DNA from: Thermohalobaculum sp039033215
Lineage (GTDB): Bacteria > Pseudomonadota > Alphaproteobacteria > Rhodobacterales > Rhodobacteraceae
NCBI GenBank assembly: GCA_039033215.1
Contig: JBCCDA010000064.1
Span: 1 to 25,090 of the forward strand
Direction of reading: 5' to 3'
Length of the DNA: 25,090 nucleotides
Each line of letters starts with the position of its first letter. Position 1 is the stretch's first letter. Under the pieces are notes generated by a model. That model did not search any database. It worked only from the letters and a program-made list of their open reading frames with translations, and had not been told where the DNA came from. The position numbers were made by a program, and so were the translations under genes. Below are positions 13,755 to 21,462 of the stretch, piece after piece.

Positions 13755-16700
13755 CTACGGTGCCCCGTAACCCCCACCAGAGGGGGTTTGCATGACGAAG
13801 ACATCACCCGGGTAGATTTCGTTCTGGTCGTTGCCTGCGTGCGGGACGTGGGTCCCGTCGGCGCGTTCGATCCATTCCTTGCCCACTTCGCCCGGGCTGC
13901 CTCCGTCCACACCGAAGGGCGGCACGCGGCGCATGGAACAGAGGGTCGTGACCGTCATCTGCTCAAGAAACCGCATCCGGCGCGTGATGCCATCACCACC
14001 CCGGTGCCGCCCTGCCCCGCCAGATCCGCGGCGGATCGAGTATTCCTCGAGCCTGACGGGGAAGCGGAATTCTAGCACTTCAGGATCCGTCGAACGCGTG
14101 TTGGTCATGTGCGTCTGGATGGCATCGCAGCCGTCGAAGTCCGGCCCCGCGCCCGTCCCGCCGCAGATGGTCTCATAGTTTTGCAAACGTTCGTTGCCCC
14201 AGACGTAGTTGTTCATGGTGGACTGGCTGCCCGCCATCACGCCCAGGGCGCCCATCAGCGCGTTGCAGGTGAGCTGGCTGACCTCGGTGTTCCCGGCAAT
14301 CACGGCGGCGGGGTATTGCGCGTTGATCATCGAGCCCTCGGGCGCGATGATCTTGAGCGGCTTGAAGCACCCCTCGTTCAGGGGGATGTCCGACCCCACT
14401 AGCGTGCGGAAGACATAGAGCACCACCGCGTGGCAGACGGCCAACGGCGCGTTGTAGTTGTAGGGGTTCTTGTCGGCGGTACCGGAGAAGTCGATCTCGG
14501 CCTCTCGGGCTTGCGCGTCGACGCGGATCTCGACCCGGATGAACTCCCCATTGTCCAACTCGAAATCGTACTGTCCGGGCTTCAGCGCGCTGATCACCCG
14601 GCGCACCGATTCCTCGGCATTGGCCTGCACATGCCCCATGTAGGCATGCACGACCGGCAGCCCGAACTGGGAGATCATCTTCGTGACCTCCTTCACGCCG
14701 GTCTCGTTCGCGGCGACCTGGGCAGCGAGGTCGGCCATGTTCTCTTCGATGTTGCGACACGGATAGGGGCCGGAGGCGAGCAGCGCCCTCGTCTCGGCCT
14801 CTCGGAAATGACCGCCGTCGATCATCTTGAAGTTGTCGATGAGGACGCCCTCTTCCTCGATCACCTTTGAATCAGGCGGCGCCGACCCCGGTGTCTTGCC
14901 GCCTATGTCCGCGTGATGTCCCCGGGAGGCGACGTAGAACAGAACCGCTTCGCCTGCGGCGTCCCAGACCGGAGTGACCACCGTCACATCCGGCAGGTGC
15001 GTGCCTCCATTGAACGGAGCGTTGAGTACGAAAACATCGCCTTTCTTCATGTCGGGGTTCTGACGGATTATGGAGCGGATGGACTCGGACATCGAGCCCA
15101 GATGCACAGGCACATGGGGCGCGTTGGCAACAAGGCCGCCTGTGGAATCGAAGAGCGCGCAACTGAAGTCCAACCTCTCCTTGATGTTCACGCTGTAGGC
15201 GGTGTTCGCAAGCGTCGCACCCATCTGCTCGGCGATGGACATGAACAGGTTGTTGAAGACCTCCAGCATCACCGGATCAGCCTTCGTCCCGACTGCCTCG
15301 GCGCGCTGCAACGGTCTAATACGCGTCAGAATGAGGTGTCCGTAGCCGTTGATCTCGGCCTGCCAGTCGGGTTCGACGATGTTCGTACCTGTAGGTTCCT
15401 TGATAATGCAGGGGCCCTGGACCCGTTGACCCGGCGCCATCGCTTCGCGGTCGTAGAGGGCAACGCGCTCCACATGGCCGGCGAACACGGTTTCGACGTG
15501 ATCAAACGGTTCGGGAACGATGTCGGACAGGGGTTGGGGGTCGTCCGGCACCTCCGACGCGCCACCGATCGCCTCGACCGCCAGCGCCTCGAAGATCAGC
15601 TCACGCCCACCTGCGGAGAAACCAAAACGGGCCTTGTGTGCGGCATCGAAGCGCTCGCGCATCTCGGGGGCGGTGCCAAAATCCACCTCCAGGGCCTGAT
15701 GGGACCCTCGGTAGCGCAGGTGCGCTCGCTGTTCGATGTGTATCGAACCGTCCTCGACGCCTTGGGAGAGGACTTCTCTCCGGGCCTCCGCTGCCATCTC
15801 ATCAAGCGCGGCCTGGGCGCCGGCCATATCCGTGAGCGGGTGTTCGTACTGGCGCTCGCGCAATGCCCGGATCTCCGCCAGACCCATGCCATATGCCGAA
15901 AGCACGCCCGCGTATGGGTGGACGAACACCGTCTCCATGCCCAGAGCGTCGGCAACCAGGCAGGCGTGCTGTCCACCCGCTCCCCCGAAACACTGAAGCG
16001 TGTAGCGGGTCACGTCGTAGCCGCGCTGGACCGAGATCTTCTTGATCGCGTTTGCCATGTTCTCGACAGCAATACGCAGGAAACCCTCTGCGGTATCTTC
16101 CGGACTCTTCGCGGGCTCGTCTGTCGCCTCGGCAATCTGGGACGCCAGTGCGAGGAATTTCGCGCGCACGATGTCGGAATCCAGCGGCTGGTCCGCGTCC
16201 GGACCAAAGACCGCCGGGAAATGGTGGGGCTGTAGCTTGCCCAGCATGACGTTGCAATCAGTGACAGTCAGCGGACCACCGCGACGGTAGCAGGCGGGGC
16301 CCGGATTTGCGCCGGCAGACTCGGGCCCGACCTGGAAGCGACCGTCGCGGAAGAACAGGATCGACCCGCCACCCGCCGCGACGGTGTGTATGTTCATCAT
16401 CGGGGCGCGCATGCGCACGCCTGCCACCTCGGTCTCGAAGCTGCGTTCGTACGCCCCGGCATAGTGGCAGACGTCCGTCGACGTACCCCCCATGTCGAAC
16501 CCGATCAGCCGGTCGTGGCCCGCCAGTTCCCCGGTCTTGACCATGCCGACTACGCCGCCGGCCGGGCCGGAGAGGATCGCATCCTTTCCCTGGAACAGCG
16601 TGGCATCCGTCAATCCACCGTTGGACTGCATGAACATGAGCCGCGTGGCGGTTCCATCAGCGCCGAGTTCGTCAGCCACCTGGTTAACGTATCGGCGCAG

Positions 16701-17345
16701 GATAGGGCTGAGGTAGGCGTCGACCACGGTCGTGTCACCGCGCGAAACCAGTTTCATCAGAGGCGAGGTTTGGTGGCTGACCGAGATCTGACCGAACCCT
16801 TCCTCCGCCGCAATCGCCGCCACGCGCGCCTCGTGATCCGGGTTCAGATATCCGTGCAGAAATGCAATCGCGACGGAGTCAATTCCGTCCATTTTGGCCG
16901 CTTTCAACGCCACGCGCGCCGCAGCCTCGTCAAGCGTTTCGACCACAGTTCCGTCGGCGTCCAGTCTTTCTCGGACTTCCGCCACACGCTCGTAGAGCAG
17001 TTCGGGCAAAGTGATCTTCAGGTCGAAAAGCGTCGGGCGGTTTTGATATCCGATGCGCAGAAGATCGCCAAAACCCTGGGTGATCATCAGGAGCGTGCGG
17101 TCTCCCTTGCGCTCCAGCAGCGCATTAGTGGCGACAGTGGTGCCCATCTTGACGGCATCGATAGTGCCCGCCGGGATGGGCGCTCCCTTGCCGAGTTCCA
17201 ACAGGTCACGGATCCCCTGAACCGCAGCATCGCGGTACTGCTCGGGGTTCTCGCTGAGAAGTTTGTGAGTGACGATCGAGCCGTCAGGCCGCTGACCGAC
17301 GATATCCGTAAAGGTACCGCCCCGGTCGATCCAGAACTGCCACAT
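13755..17345 (-). CDS. 5-oxoprolinase-type hydantoinase (fused HyuA-HyuB)
   Basis: This 1196-residue protein joins both halves of ATP-dependent hydantoinase/oxoprolinase enzymes in one chain, as in 5-oxoprolinase. The HyuA half (about residues 1-680) starts FWIDRGGTFTDIVGQRPDG, has MGTTVATNALLERKGDRT, FMQSNGGLTD and the actin-fold ATP site GFDMGGTSTDVCHYAG. The HyuB half (about 690-1190) starts DPVMLEVFNNLFMSIAEQMG and includes FVLNAPFNGGTHLPDVTVV, and ends YPGDVFVMQTPSGGGYGAP. Eukaryotic-type 5-oxoprolinase has the same order and length and opens 5-oxoproline to glutamate with ATP. Other lactams or hydantoins are possible substrates. It is cytoplasmic. It is first in the leftward group with the secreted protein and the molybdenum subunit, and starts divergently from the receiver-like gene. 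Confidence 0.93.
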   Translation of the reverse strand: MWQFWIDRGGTFTDIVGQRPDGSIVTHKLLSENPEQYRDAAVQGIRDLLELGKGAPIPAGTIDAVKMGTTVATNALLERKGDRTLLMITQGFGDLLRIGYQNRPTLFDLKITLPELLYERVAEVRERLDADGTVVETLDEAAARVALKAAKMDGIDSVAIAFLHGYLNPDHEARVAAIAAEEGFGQISVSHQTSPLMKLVSRGDTTVVDAYLSPILRRYVNQVADELGADGTATRLMFMQSNGGLTDATLFQGKDAILSGPAGGVVGMVKTGELAGHDRLIGFDMGGTSTDVCHYAGAYERSFETEVAGVRMRAPMMNIHTVAAGGGSILFFRDGRFQVGPESAGANPGPACYRRGGPLTVTDCNVMLGKLQPHHFPAVFGPDADQPLDSDIVRAKFLALASQIAEATDEPAKSPEDTAEGFLRIAVENMANAIKKISVQRGYDVTRYTLQCFGGAGGQHACLVADALGMETVFVHPYAGVLSAYGMGLAEIRALRERQYEHPLTDMAGAQAALDEMAAEARREVLSQGVEDGSIHIEQRAHLRYRGSHQALEVDFGTAPEMRERFDAAHKARFGFSAGGRELIFEALAVEAIGGASEVPDDPQPLSDIVPEPFDHVETVFAGHVERVALYDREAMAPGQRVQGPCIIKEPTGTNIVEPDWQAEINGYGHLILTRIRPLQRAEAVGTKADPVMLEVFNNLFMSIAEQMGATLANTAYSVNIKERLDFSCALFDSTGGLVANAPHVPVHLGSMSESIRSIIRQNPDMKKGDVFVLNAPFNGGTHLPDVTVVTPVWDAAGEAVLFYVASRGHHADIGGKTPGSAPPDSKVIEEEGVLIDNFKMIDGGHFREAETRALLASGPYPCRNIEENMADLAAQVAANETGVKEVTKMISQFGLPVVHAYMGHVQANAEESVRRVISALKPGQYDFELDNGEFIRVEIRVDAQAREAEIDFSGTADKNPYNYNAPLAVCHAVVLYVFRTLVGSDIPLNEGCFKPLKIIAPEGSMINAQYPAAVIAGNTEVSQLTCNALMGALGVMAGSQSTMNNYVWGNERLQNYETICGGTGAGPDFDGCDAIQTHMTNTRSTDPEVLEFRFPVRLEEYSIRRGSGGAGRHRGGDGITRRMRFLEQMTVTTLCSMRRVPPFGVDGGSPGEVGKEWIERADGTHVPHAGNDQNEIYPGDVFVMQTPSGGGYGAP

Positions 17346-17448
17346 GCCCCGCTTCCAAGTAGATCGTGCTGCCAGCCCCGTTAACGATGACTGTTAGCTT
17401 TTCATTTACGAATTGTCCTTAACAACACTTAACGGGCCGGGAGGGAAG
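17346..17448. promoter_or_regulatory. divergent promoter region with repeated CCCGTTAA/TTAACGGG elements
   Basis: The 103 bases between the oxoprolinase gene (leftward) and the receiver-like gene (rightward) are more AT-rich than the flanks. CCCGTTAA at 17377-17384 and TTAACGGG at 17429-17436 form an inverted pair. TTAA at 17419-17422 and TTAAC at 17429-17433 are 6 bases apart, one short of the CtrA consensus TTAA-N7-TTAAC. A GGGAGGGAAG ribosome site lies directly before ATG17449. No clear sigma-70 hexamers were found. Confidence 0.45.
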
Positions 17449-17946
17449 ATGTCGAGGATCGTTATCATTGCAGACCCGCAGCTTGCCGCCCCTTGGGCGG
17501 AAAGCCTGACCCGCGATGGTCATGCGGTCTTGACCATCGAGGGCGGGATTGGCGTCCAAACTCTCTTCGATGAAGACCCCTTCGAAATCGTGATCGTCGA
17601 AATCGACAAGCCTGACGCGGGCGAATCCATGCTTGTCCCTCAAGTCCGGGCAACATGGCCGAACTGCAAGGTAATCGCTGTCGTGACCGATTTCGGGTTC
17701 CGCAGGTCCGCGGTGTTCGAGATGGGTTTGTGGACCCCGGATCAGGTTCTGATCAAACCACTTGCACCCCGTCTGCTAAGGGCGACCGTCTCGTTTCTGT
17801 CCGCCCAGATCCGCTCGAAGGAACTCAGGGAGTTCGTTAACAACGACGTGGCCCAGTTCCAGCGCCATCTTGACGCCTTCCGAGCACGTCGCCGAGACGA
17901 GTCCGGCAGCGCGGAGATCATCAATCTCCAGCCCCAAAACCTGTAA
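17449..17946 (+). CDS. stand-alone receiver-like protein with Glu at the phospho-acceptor site
   Basis: The 165-residue protein has a CheY-like receiver fold over residues 1-115 and no output domain; a basic C-terminal tail (about 116-165) may form a helix. The first strand MSRIVIIADPQ gives only one acidic residue (Asp9) of the usual pair. Strand three, FEIVIVEIDKP, puts Glu51 where the phosphorylated Asp should be, with Pro55 at its usual place. Thr80 (AVVTD) and Lys103-Pro104 (VLIKPLAP) match the other conserved residues. A Glu at this site often mimics phosphorylation, so signalling may not depend on a kinase. ATG17449 is set by a GGGAGGGAAG site. It converges with the CheB-CheR-PAS gene 50 bases away and diverges from the oxoprolinase gene. 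Targets are unknown. Confidence 0.8.
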   Translation: MSRIVIIADPQLAAPWAESLTRDGHAVLTIEGGIGVQTLFDEDPFEIVIVEIDKPDAGESMLVPQVRATWPNCKVIAVVTDFGFRRSAVFEMGLWTPDQVLIKPLAPRLLRATVSFLSAQIRSKELREFVNNDVAQFQRHLDAFRARRRDESGSAEIINLQPQNL

Positions 17947-18001
17947 ACGGCGGCTCTGCAGCTCTTCATACTTCTAAACGGCAGCTCGGCAGAGCTCTAG
18001 C
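17944..18001. repeat. imperfect direct repeat and possible hairpin between convergent genes
   Basis: TAAACGGC begins at 17944 and again at 17975, followed each time by similar GCTC-N-GCAG-rich sequence, giving two imperfect copies with a 31-base period. Within them GCTCTGC (17953-17959) can pair with GCAGAGC (17989-17995), forming a stem between the two converging coding regions. This may act as a weak shared terminator. The first copy starts at the TAA stop of the receiver-like gene. Confidence 0.4.
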
Positions 18002-21000
18002 TTGCAACCTCTTGGAGCGTTGCAGCAGGACGCAGCAGAGCACCTTCGATGAGCGTGACCTTGCCGTCGCTTTCGCGGACGGCCCTACCCCGTACCACGA
18101 TACGACCAACGCCACCTTCATCGCCCTTCGCCCGTGCGAGTACAGTGAACGGGATCGCCTGATCGACGGCCTGACCAACGCCGTAGCGGATCGCGTCCTG
18201 GTCATCGCGGTGGAACAGCTCCAGGAACCAATCGAGGTTGCCCTCTCGAACAGAGGCGTCTCGATCGAGCATCGACAACAACTCTACCGACGCAGAAACC
18301 GTGCTGGAAGCTGGATCCAGAGTCCATGTCGGCGCGTTGCCCGCTGCCGTCACCGGCTCGGACCAGGTGTCGCCGACAACGTAAAGGCCGCGCTGTCCAC
18401 CAGAGGTCGCATAGGGGACCAGCAGCTCACCGGCTCTCTGGTCGTCTGCACCGTTTCCGTTCGGCGTGTTGGCCGTCGACGCGATGACCTTGCGCAGTTC
18501 CTGGCCTTCCGCATCGGCTCGCGACAGGCCCAGATAGTTTGCAGCCGCAAAGTTCATCCGCGCAATCCGCCCCGCCGCGTCGTTCTGCCAGACTGGAAGC
18601 GGGAGATGCTCGATGAGGTTCTCGAGGTTCTGCGCCCGGCCATCGGCCACCTCGTAGACAATTGCTGTGGCACCTACCAATTCGCCCTTCGGGTTGAAAT
18701 AGGGCGCGGCCGCGATGCTGCCTTGGAAGCTCCCAGCCGAAATGTCCGCGTCGGCGCGCGTGCCGGTCTGGATGACATCCGCCATGAACTTCGACAGCTG
18801 CGGAAACCCGTCCGGCAGTTGAAGCTGGCTCAGGTGCGGTTTTGCAACGCCGGGTGCAATGTGGAAGAGCCGCCGGGCCGATTGCGAGCATTGAACGATG
18901 TGCAACCGTGCGTCGACGACCAGGATCGGAGCGGCGATGTTCGAGAGAACGCTGTCCAGTTCCTGGTTGATCAACACTAGCTCATGGCTGTTGATCTGCA
19001 GTTCTTCGTTGACGGTGATGAGCTCCTCGTTCGTCGACTGAAGCTCTTCGTTGGTAGTCTCGAGCTCTTCGTTCGTGGACTGAAGTTCCTCATTCGCCGA
19101 CTGAAGTTCCTCGTTGAGCGATTGGAGTTCCTCGTTCGCGGTCTCAAGTTCCTCGACCGTCTGCTGAAGTGATTCACGGACGCTGGAGAGTTCCGATTCG
19201 AGCTCATTGATCCGGCGGCTGACCCCCTCACCATCGGCGGGAACGACAGGGAGCGATTCCGTCTCAGGCTCCTCCCATTCGCGGAAGAAAACCAGCGCCA
19301 TGTCGTCCAGATGTTCCGCCACGCCCAAGGGGTGGACTTCAATCCGCAGCCTGAATCGACCGTTGTCGGGATCGATGCGGCGGTTGATTCCCGACCTCGA
19401 CTTGCCGCTCTTGAGGGCAACGCTGATCAGGGTCCGCAGTTCGTGCCGGACGTCCTCGCGCAGCAGGCTGATGGTCGCACCGCGCATCTGCCCCTCGGAC
19501 AGCGAGAGGTATTTGTCGAAGTTGCCGTAGACCCGGTGAATGTTCAGATCTGCGGTGACCAAGAGTGCGTTCGGACAGATCGAGCGCACGAGCGCATGGA
19601 ACAGGGAACCCAACGGCTCGGCATCCGCCCGTTCCTGTTTGCGCTGATTCGATCGATTGTAAGAGGACGGACGCGAGCCGACGTTGTGGCTCGCCACCAG
19701 AAGACTACCTTCGGGATGCGCGCGGCGGCGGAAGATCTGACGCTGCTCACCGGCGGGCTTGAACAGGGCTTCCGCCCCAGAAATCGATTCCGATTTTCCG
19801 AGGAACATCAAACCGGTAGGCTTCAATGCGTAGTGCAGTCTTGAGAACACCTTCGACTGCAACTTGTTGGAGAAGTATATGAGAAGGTTCCGGCAACTGA
19901 TCAGATCAATCGACGAAAACGGTGGGTCCTGACAGAGATTGTGCGGTGTGAAAACGATGCGTTCACGCAGGGCCTGGTTGACCTGGTAGCCCCCGTCGGT
20001 CTTGTTGAAGTACATCTCCAGCAGGTGCTTCGGGACGTTCTTTTCGATCGCGTCGGGATAGACGCCTCGGCGCGCGACCGAGAGGGCGTCGGGATCGATG
20101 TCCGTCGCAAATATCTGGAGCGGCGCCCCATCCAGCGACGACAGCCCACCAAGAACTTCGGCGAGCACAATCGCCAACGAATACGCCTCTTCGCCCGAAG
20201 CGCATCCGGGGACCCAAACGCGCAACCCCTCGGACAGGCGGCCCTTGAGATCGATCTCGATCTGCTCGCGCAGGGCATCAAACTCCTCCGGGTTACGGAA
20301 GAACGATGTCACCGAAATCATCATGTCATGGTAGAGCACCATGATCTCTTCGGGATGGTTGCGGACGTAATTGATGTAGTCGGTCAGCTCCTCCAGCTTC
20401 AACGCCGCCAGACGCCGGTCTATCCGGCGCCGAACGGTCGAAGGCTTGTACTCGGTGAAGTCTGCCCCGGTTCGCACCTGAAGCATTTGCAGAATGCTGG
20501 AGAGCGAGTCCTTCGGGACCTCGTCATCAACCTCTTCGAGATTGCGCGGCATCCGCACGATCCGGTCGAAGCGCGACCCGATCCGCGACGGCGGCAGGAT
20601 CAGATCGACGCAGCCCGTGTCCACCGCGGCAAGGGGCATGCCGTTGTACTTTGCGGTCGACTCGCTCTGAGCGATGGTAATCCCGCCAGCGGCCCGGATA
20701 GCCTGGACACCATAGGCGCCGTCCGACCCGGTGCCTGACAGGATGATACCGATCGCCCGGTCGCCCATGGTCGATGCCAAGGAGAGAAAGAAGCGGTCGA
20801 CCGACGGCTTTGGCGCCGCCGGCTCGGCACTGGGCGGCTGCAAACGCAGTCGGCCCGCGCGCACGATCACGTCGCTGTTCGGTGGCGCAATGTAGATCGT
20901 ATCTGGCTCCGGCAATGTGCCATCGACAATCTCCAACACCGGCAGCGTCGTCTCTCGCCCGATCAACTCGGTCAGGAGGCTCCGATGCTGTGGGGACATA

Positions 21001-21134
21001 TGCTGCAGGACGACGTAAATCGTGTCGTTCTCGGGGCCCAGGTTCCGCACAAGGTCGCGCAACGCCTCTAGTCCGCCCGCCGATGCACCAATCGCCGCCC
21101 AGTAAGGTTTTGCTCTTCTTTCGCCGTTTGACAC
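17997..21134 (-). CDS. CheB-CheR-PAS fusion protein without a kinase domain
   Basis: The 1045-residue protein combines chemotaxis-type modules. A CheB methylesterase domain comes first (YWAAIGASAGG with Ser18, VVLQHMSP with His45, SGTGSDGAYG with the third triad residue). A CheR methyltransferase follows, with all-helical part FTEYKPSTVRRRIDRRLAAL, SAM site VWVPGCASGEEAYS (about residues 305-320), FATDIDPDALSVARRG and CRNLLIYF. Then come a PAS-like segment, a coiled coil of NEELQS heptads, and PAS modules (LENLIEHLPLPVWQNDAAGRI onward). It ends after the last PAS at EGALLRPAATLQEVAS; no HisKA, HWE or ATPase motifs occur, although many relatives have them. No ATG fits: GTG21134 is preferred just before the conserved start, and TTG21188 is the longer alternative. 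Cytoplasmic; its partner receptors are not in the window. Confidence 0.9.
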   Translation of the reverse strand: MSNGERRAKPYWAAIGASAGGLEALRDLVRNLGPENDTIYVVLQHMSPQHRSLLTELIGRETTLPVLEIVDGTLPEPDTIYIAPPNSDVIVRAGRLRLQPPSAEPAAPKPSVDRFFLSLASTMGDRAIGIILSGTGSDGAYGVQAIRAAGGITIAQSESTAKYNGMPLAAVDTGCVDLILPPSRIGSRFDRIVRMPRNLEEVDDEVPKDSLSSILQMLQVRTGADFTEYKPSTVRRRIDRRLAALKLEELTDYINYVRNHPEEIMVLYHDMMISVTSFFRNPEEFDALREQIEIDLKGRLSEGLRVWVPGCASGEEAYSLAIVLAEVLGGLSSLDGAPLQIFATDIDPDALSVARRGVYPDAIEKNVPKHLLEMYFNKTDGGYQVNQALRERIVFTPHNLCQDPPFSSIDLISCRNLLIYFSNKLQSKVFSRLHYALKPTGLMFLGKSESISGAEALFKPAGEQRQIFRRRAHPEGSLLVASHNVGSRPSSYNRSNQRKQERADAEPLGSLFHALVRSICPNALLVTADLNIHRVYGNFDKYLSLSEGQMRGATISLLREDVRHELRTLISVALKSGKSRSGINRRIDPDNGRFRLRIEVHPLGVAEHLDDMALVFFREWEEPETESLPVVPADGEGVSRRINELESELSSVRESLQQTVEELETANEELQSLNEELQSANEELQSTNEELETTNEELQSTNEELITVNEELQINSHELVLINQELDSVLSNIAAPILVVDARLHIVQCSQSARRLFHIAPGVAKPHLSQLQLPDGFPQLSKFMADVIQTGTRADADISAGSFQGSIAAAPYFNPKGELVGATAIVYEVADGRAQNLENLIEHLPLPVWQNDAAGRIARMNFAAANYLGLSRADAEGQELRKVIASTANTPNGNGADDQRAGELLVPYATSGGQRGLYVVGDTWSEPVTAAGNAPTWTLDPASSTVSASVELLSMLDRDASVREGNLDWFLELFHRDDQDAIRYGVGQAVDQAIPFTVLARAKGDEGGVGRIVVRGRAVRESDGKVTLIEGALLRPAATLQEVAS
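18997..19161 (-). repeat. 21-base heptad repeat encoding the NEELQS coiled coil
   Basis: About seven to eight copies of a 21-base unit encode seven-residue blocks of the form (S/T)NEEL(Q/E)(S/T) on the minus strand. They form the coiled coil linking the CheR and PAS parts of the CheB-CheR-PAS protein. This linker is typical of the family, but such near-identical units can change copy number by slippage; the copies differ mainly at third codon positions. Confidence 0.8.
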
Positions 21135-21212
21135 GTCGACCCCCGGTTGTTGTACGCCGCTTAAGTGCCGCGAGCCGTTGTGGCACAATACACGCTATGC
21201 ACGAGTGATGCG

Positions 21213-21224
21213 AGGTGACCACCT
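21213..21224. promoter_or_regulatory. short dyad upstream of CheB-CheR-PAS gene
   Basis: AGGTG and CACCT flank two bases, making a perfect 5-2-5 dyad about 80 bases upstream of the GTG start on the minus strand. It could be an operator; no regulator is recognised. Confidence 0.2.
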
Positions 21225-21319
21225 GCGATGTCAACACCATCCGTACTGTGGAATGGCAGTTGGACACATGCCGCCGAGGGCACCCTATTCATTTTGACTT
21301 AATCTTTAGGTGTCGGGAA

Positions 21320-21335
21320 TTAACGTCCCGTTAAC
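21320..21335 (+). promoter_or_regulatory. CtrA-type binding box
   Basis: TTAACGTCCCGTTAAC matches the alphaproteobacterial CtrA consensus TTAA-N7-TTAAC exactly, and the TTAACG/CGTTAA arms also form an inverted repeat around TCC. It lies 127 bases before the ATG of the unknown 244-residue protein and about 185 bases from the start of the divergent CheB-CheR-PAS gene, so it could serve either. CtrA in Rhodobacterales controls motility, chemotaxis and gene transfer agents. Confidence 0.6.
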
Positions 21336-21462
21336 GAGACTCGCAGTTCTCTCGGCTCGAGCCAAAATCAACCAGGCATTCGCGAGGAATTTACCGTTTA
21401 TTCAGTACAACCTCGCATGTTCCCTCACCGAGAGTTACAAGCCTGACGAGCAGAGGACGACA

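Larger units (their letters stand above)
21135..21462. promoter_or_regulatory. intergenic region between CheB-CheR-PAS gene and the unknown protein gene
   Basis: These 328 bases separate two divergent genes and hold no convincing coding frame. They contain a dyad AGGTG-AC-CACCT at 21213-21224, a TTGACT at 21294-21299 with no good -10 at 17 bases, and the CtrA-type box at 21320-21335. AGAGGA upstream of ATG21463 is the ribosome site of the rightward gene. The leader between the CtrA box and that start is about 127 bases and may include an untranslated leader. Confidence 0.6.

Noticed and set aside
14913..16235. 440-codon open frame on the plus strand opposite the oxoprolinase gene
   Set aside because: It mirrors the HyuA-HyuB coding frame, shows no domain, and has no ribosome site or promoter.
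18997..19161. Repeated 21-base units resembling a tandem-repeat or CRISPR-like array
   Set aside because: The units are in frame within a coding region and encode NEELQ heptads of a coiled coil; there are no spacers.
21294..21322. Sigma-70 promoter with TTGACT upstream of the unknown gene
   Set aside because: The -35 is good, but at 17 bases the -10 reads GAATTA with almost no match to TATAAT; the overlap with the CtrA box makes an activated promoter more likely.
21300..21337. EcfG general-stress promoter (GGAAC-N16/17-CGTT), suggested by CGTTAA elements
   Set aside because: No GGAAC is found at the right distance upstream of CGTT at either 17380 or 21329.
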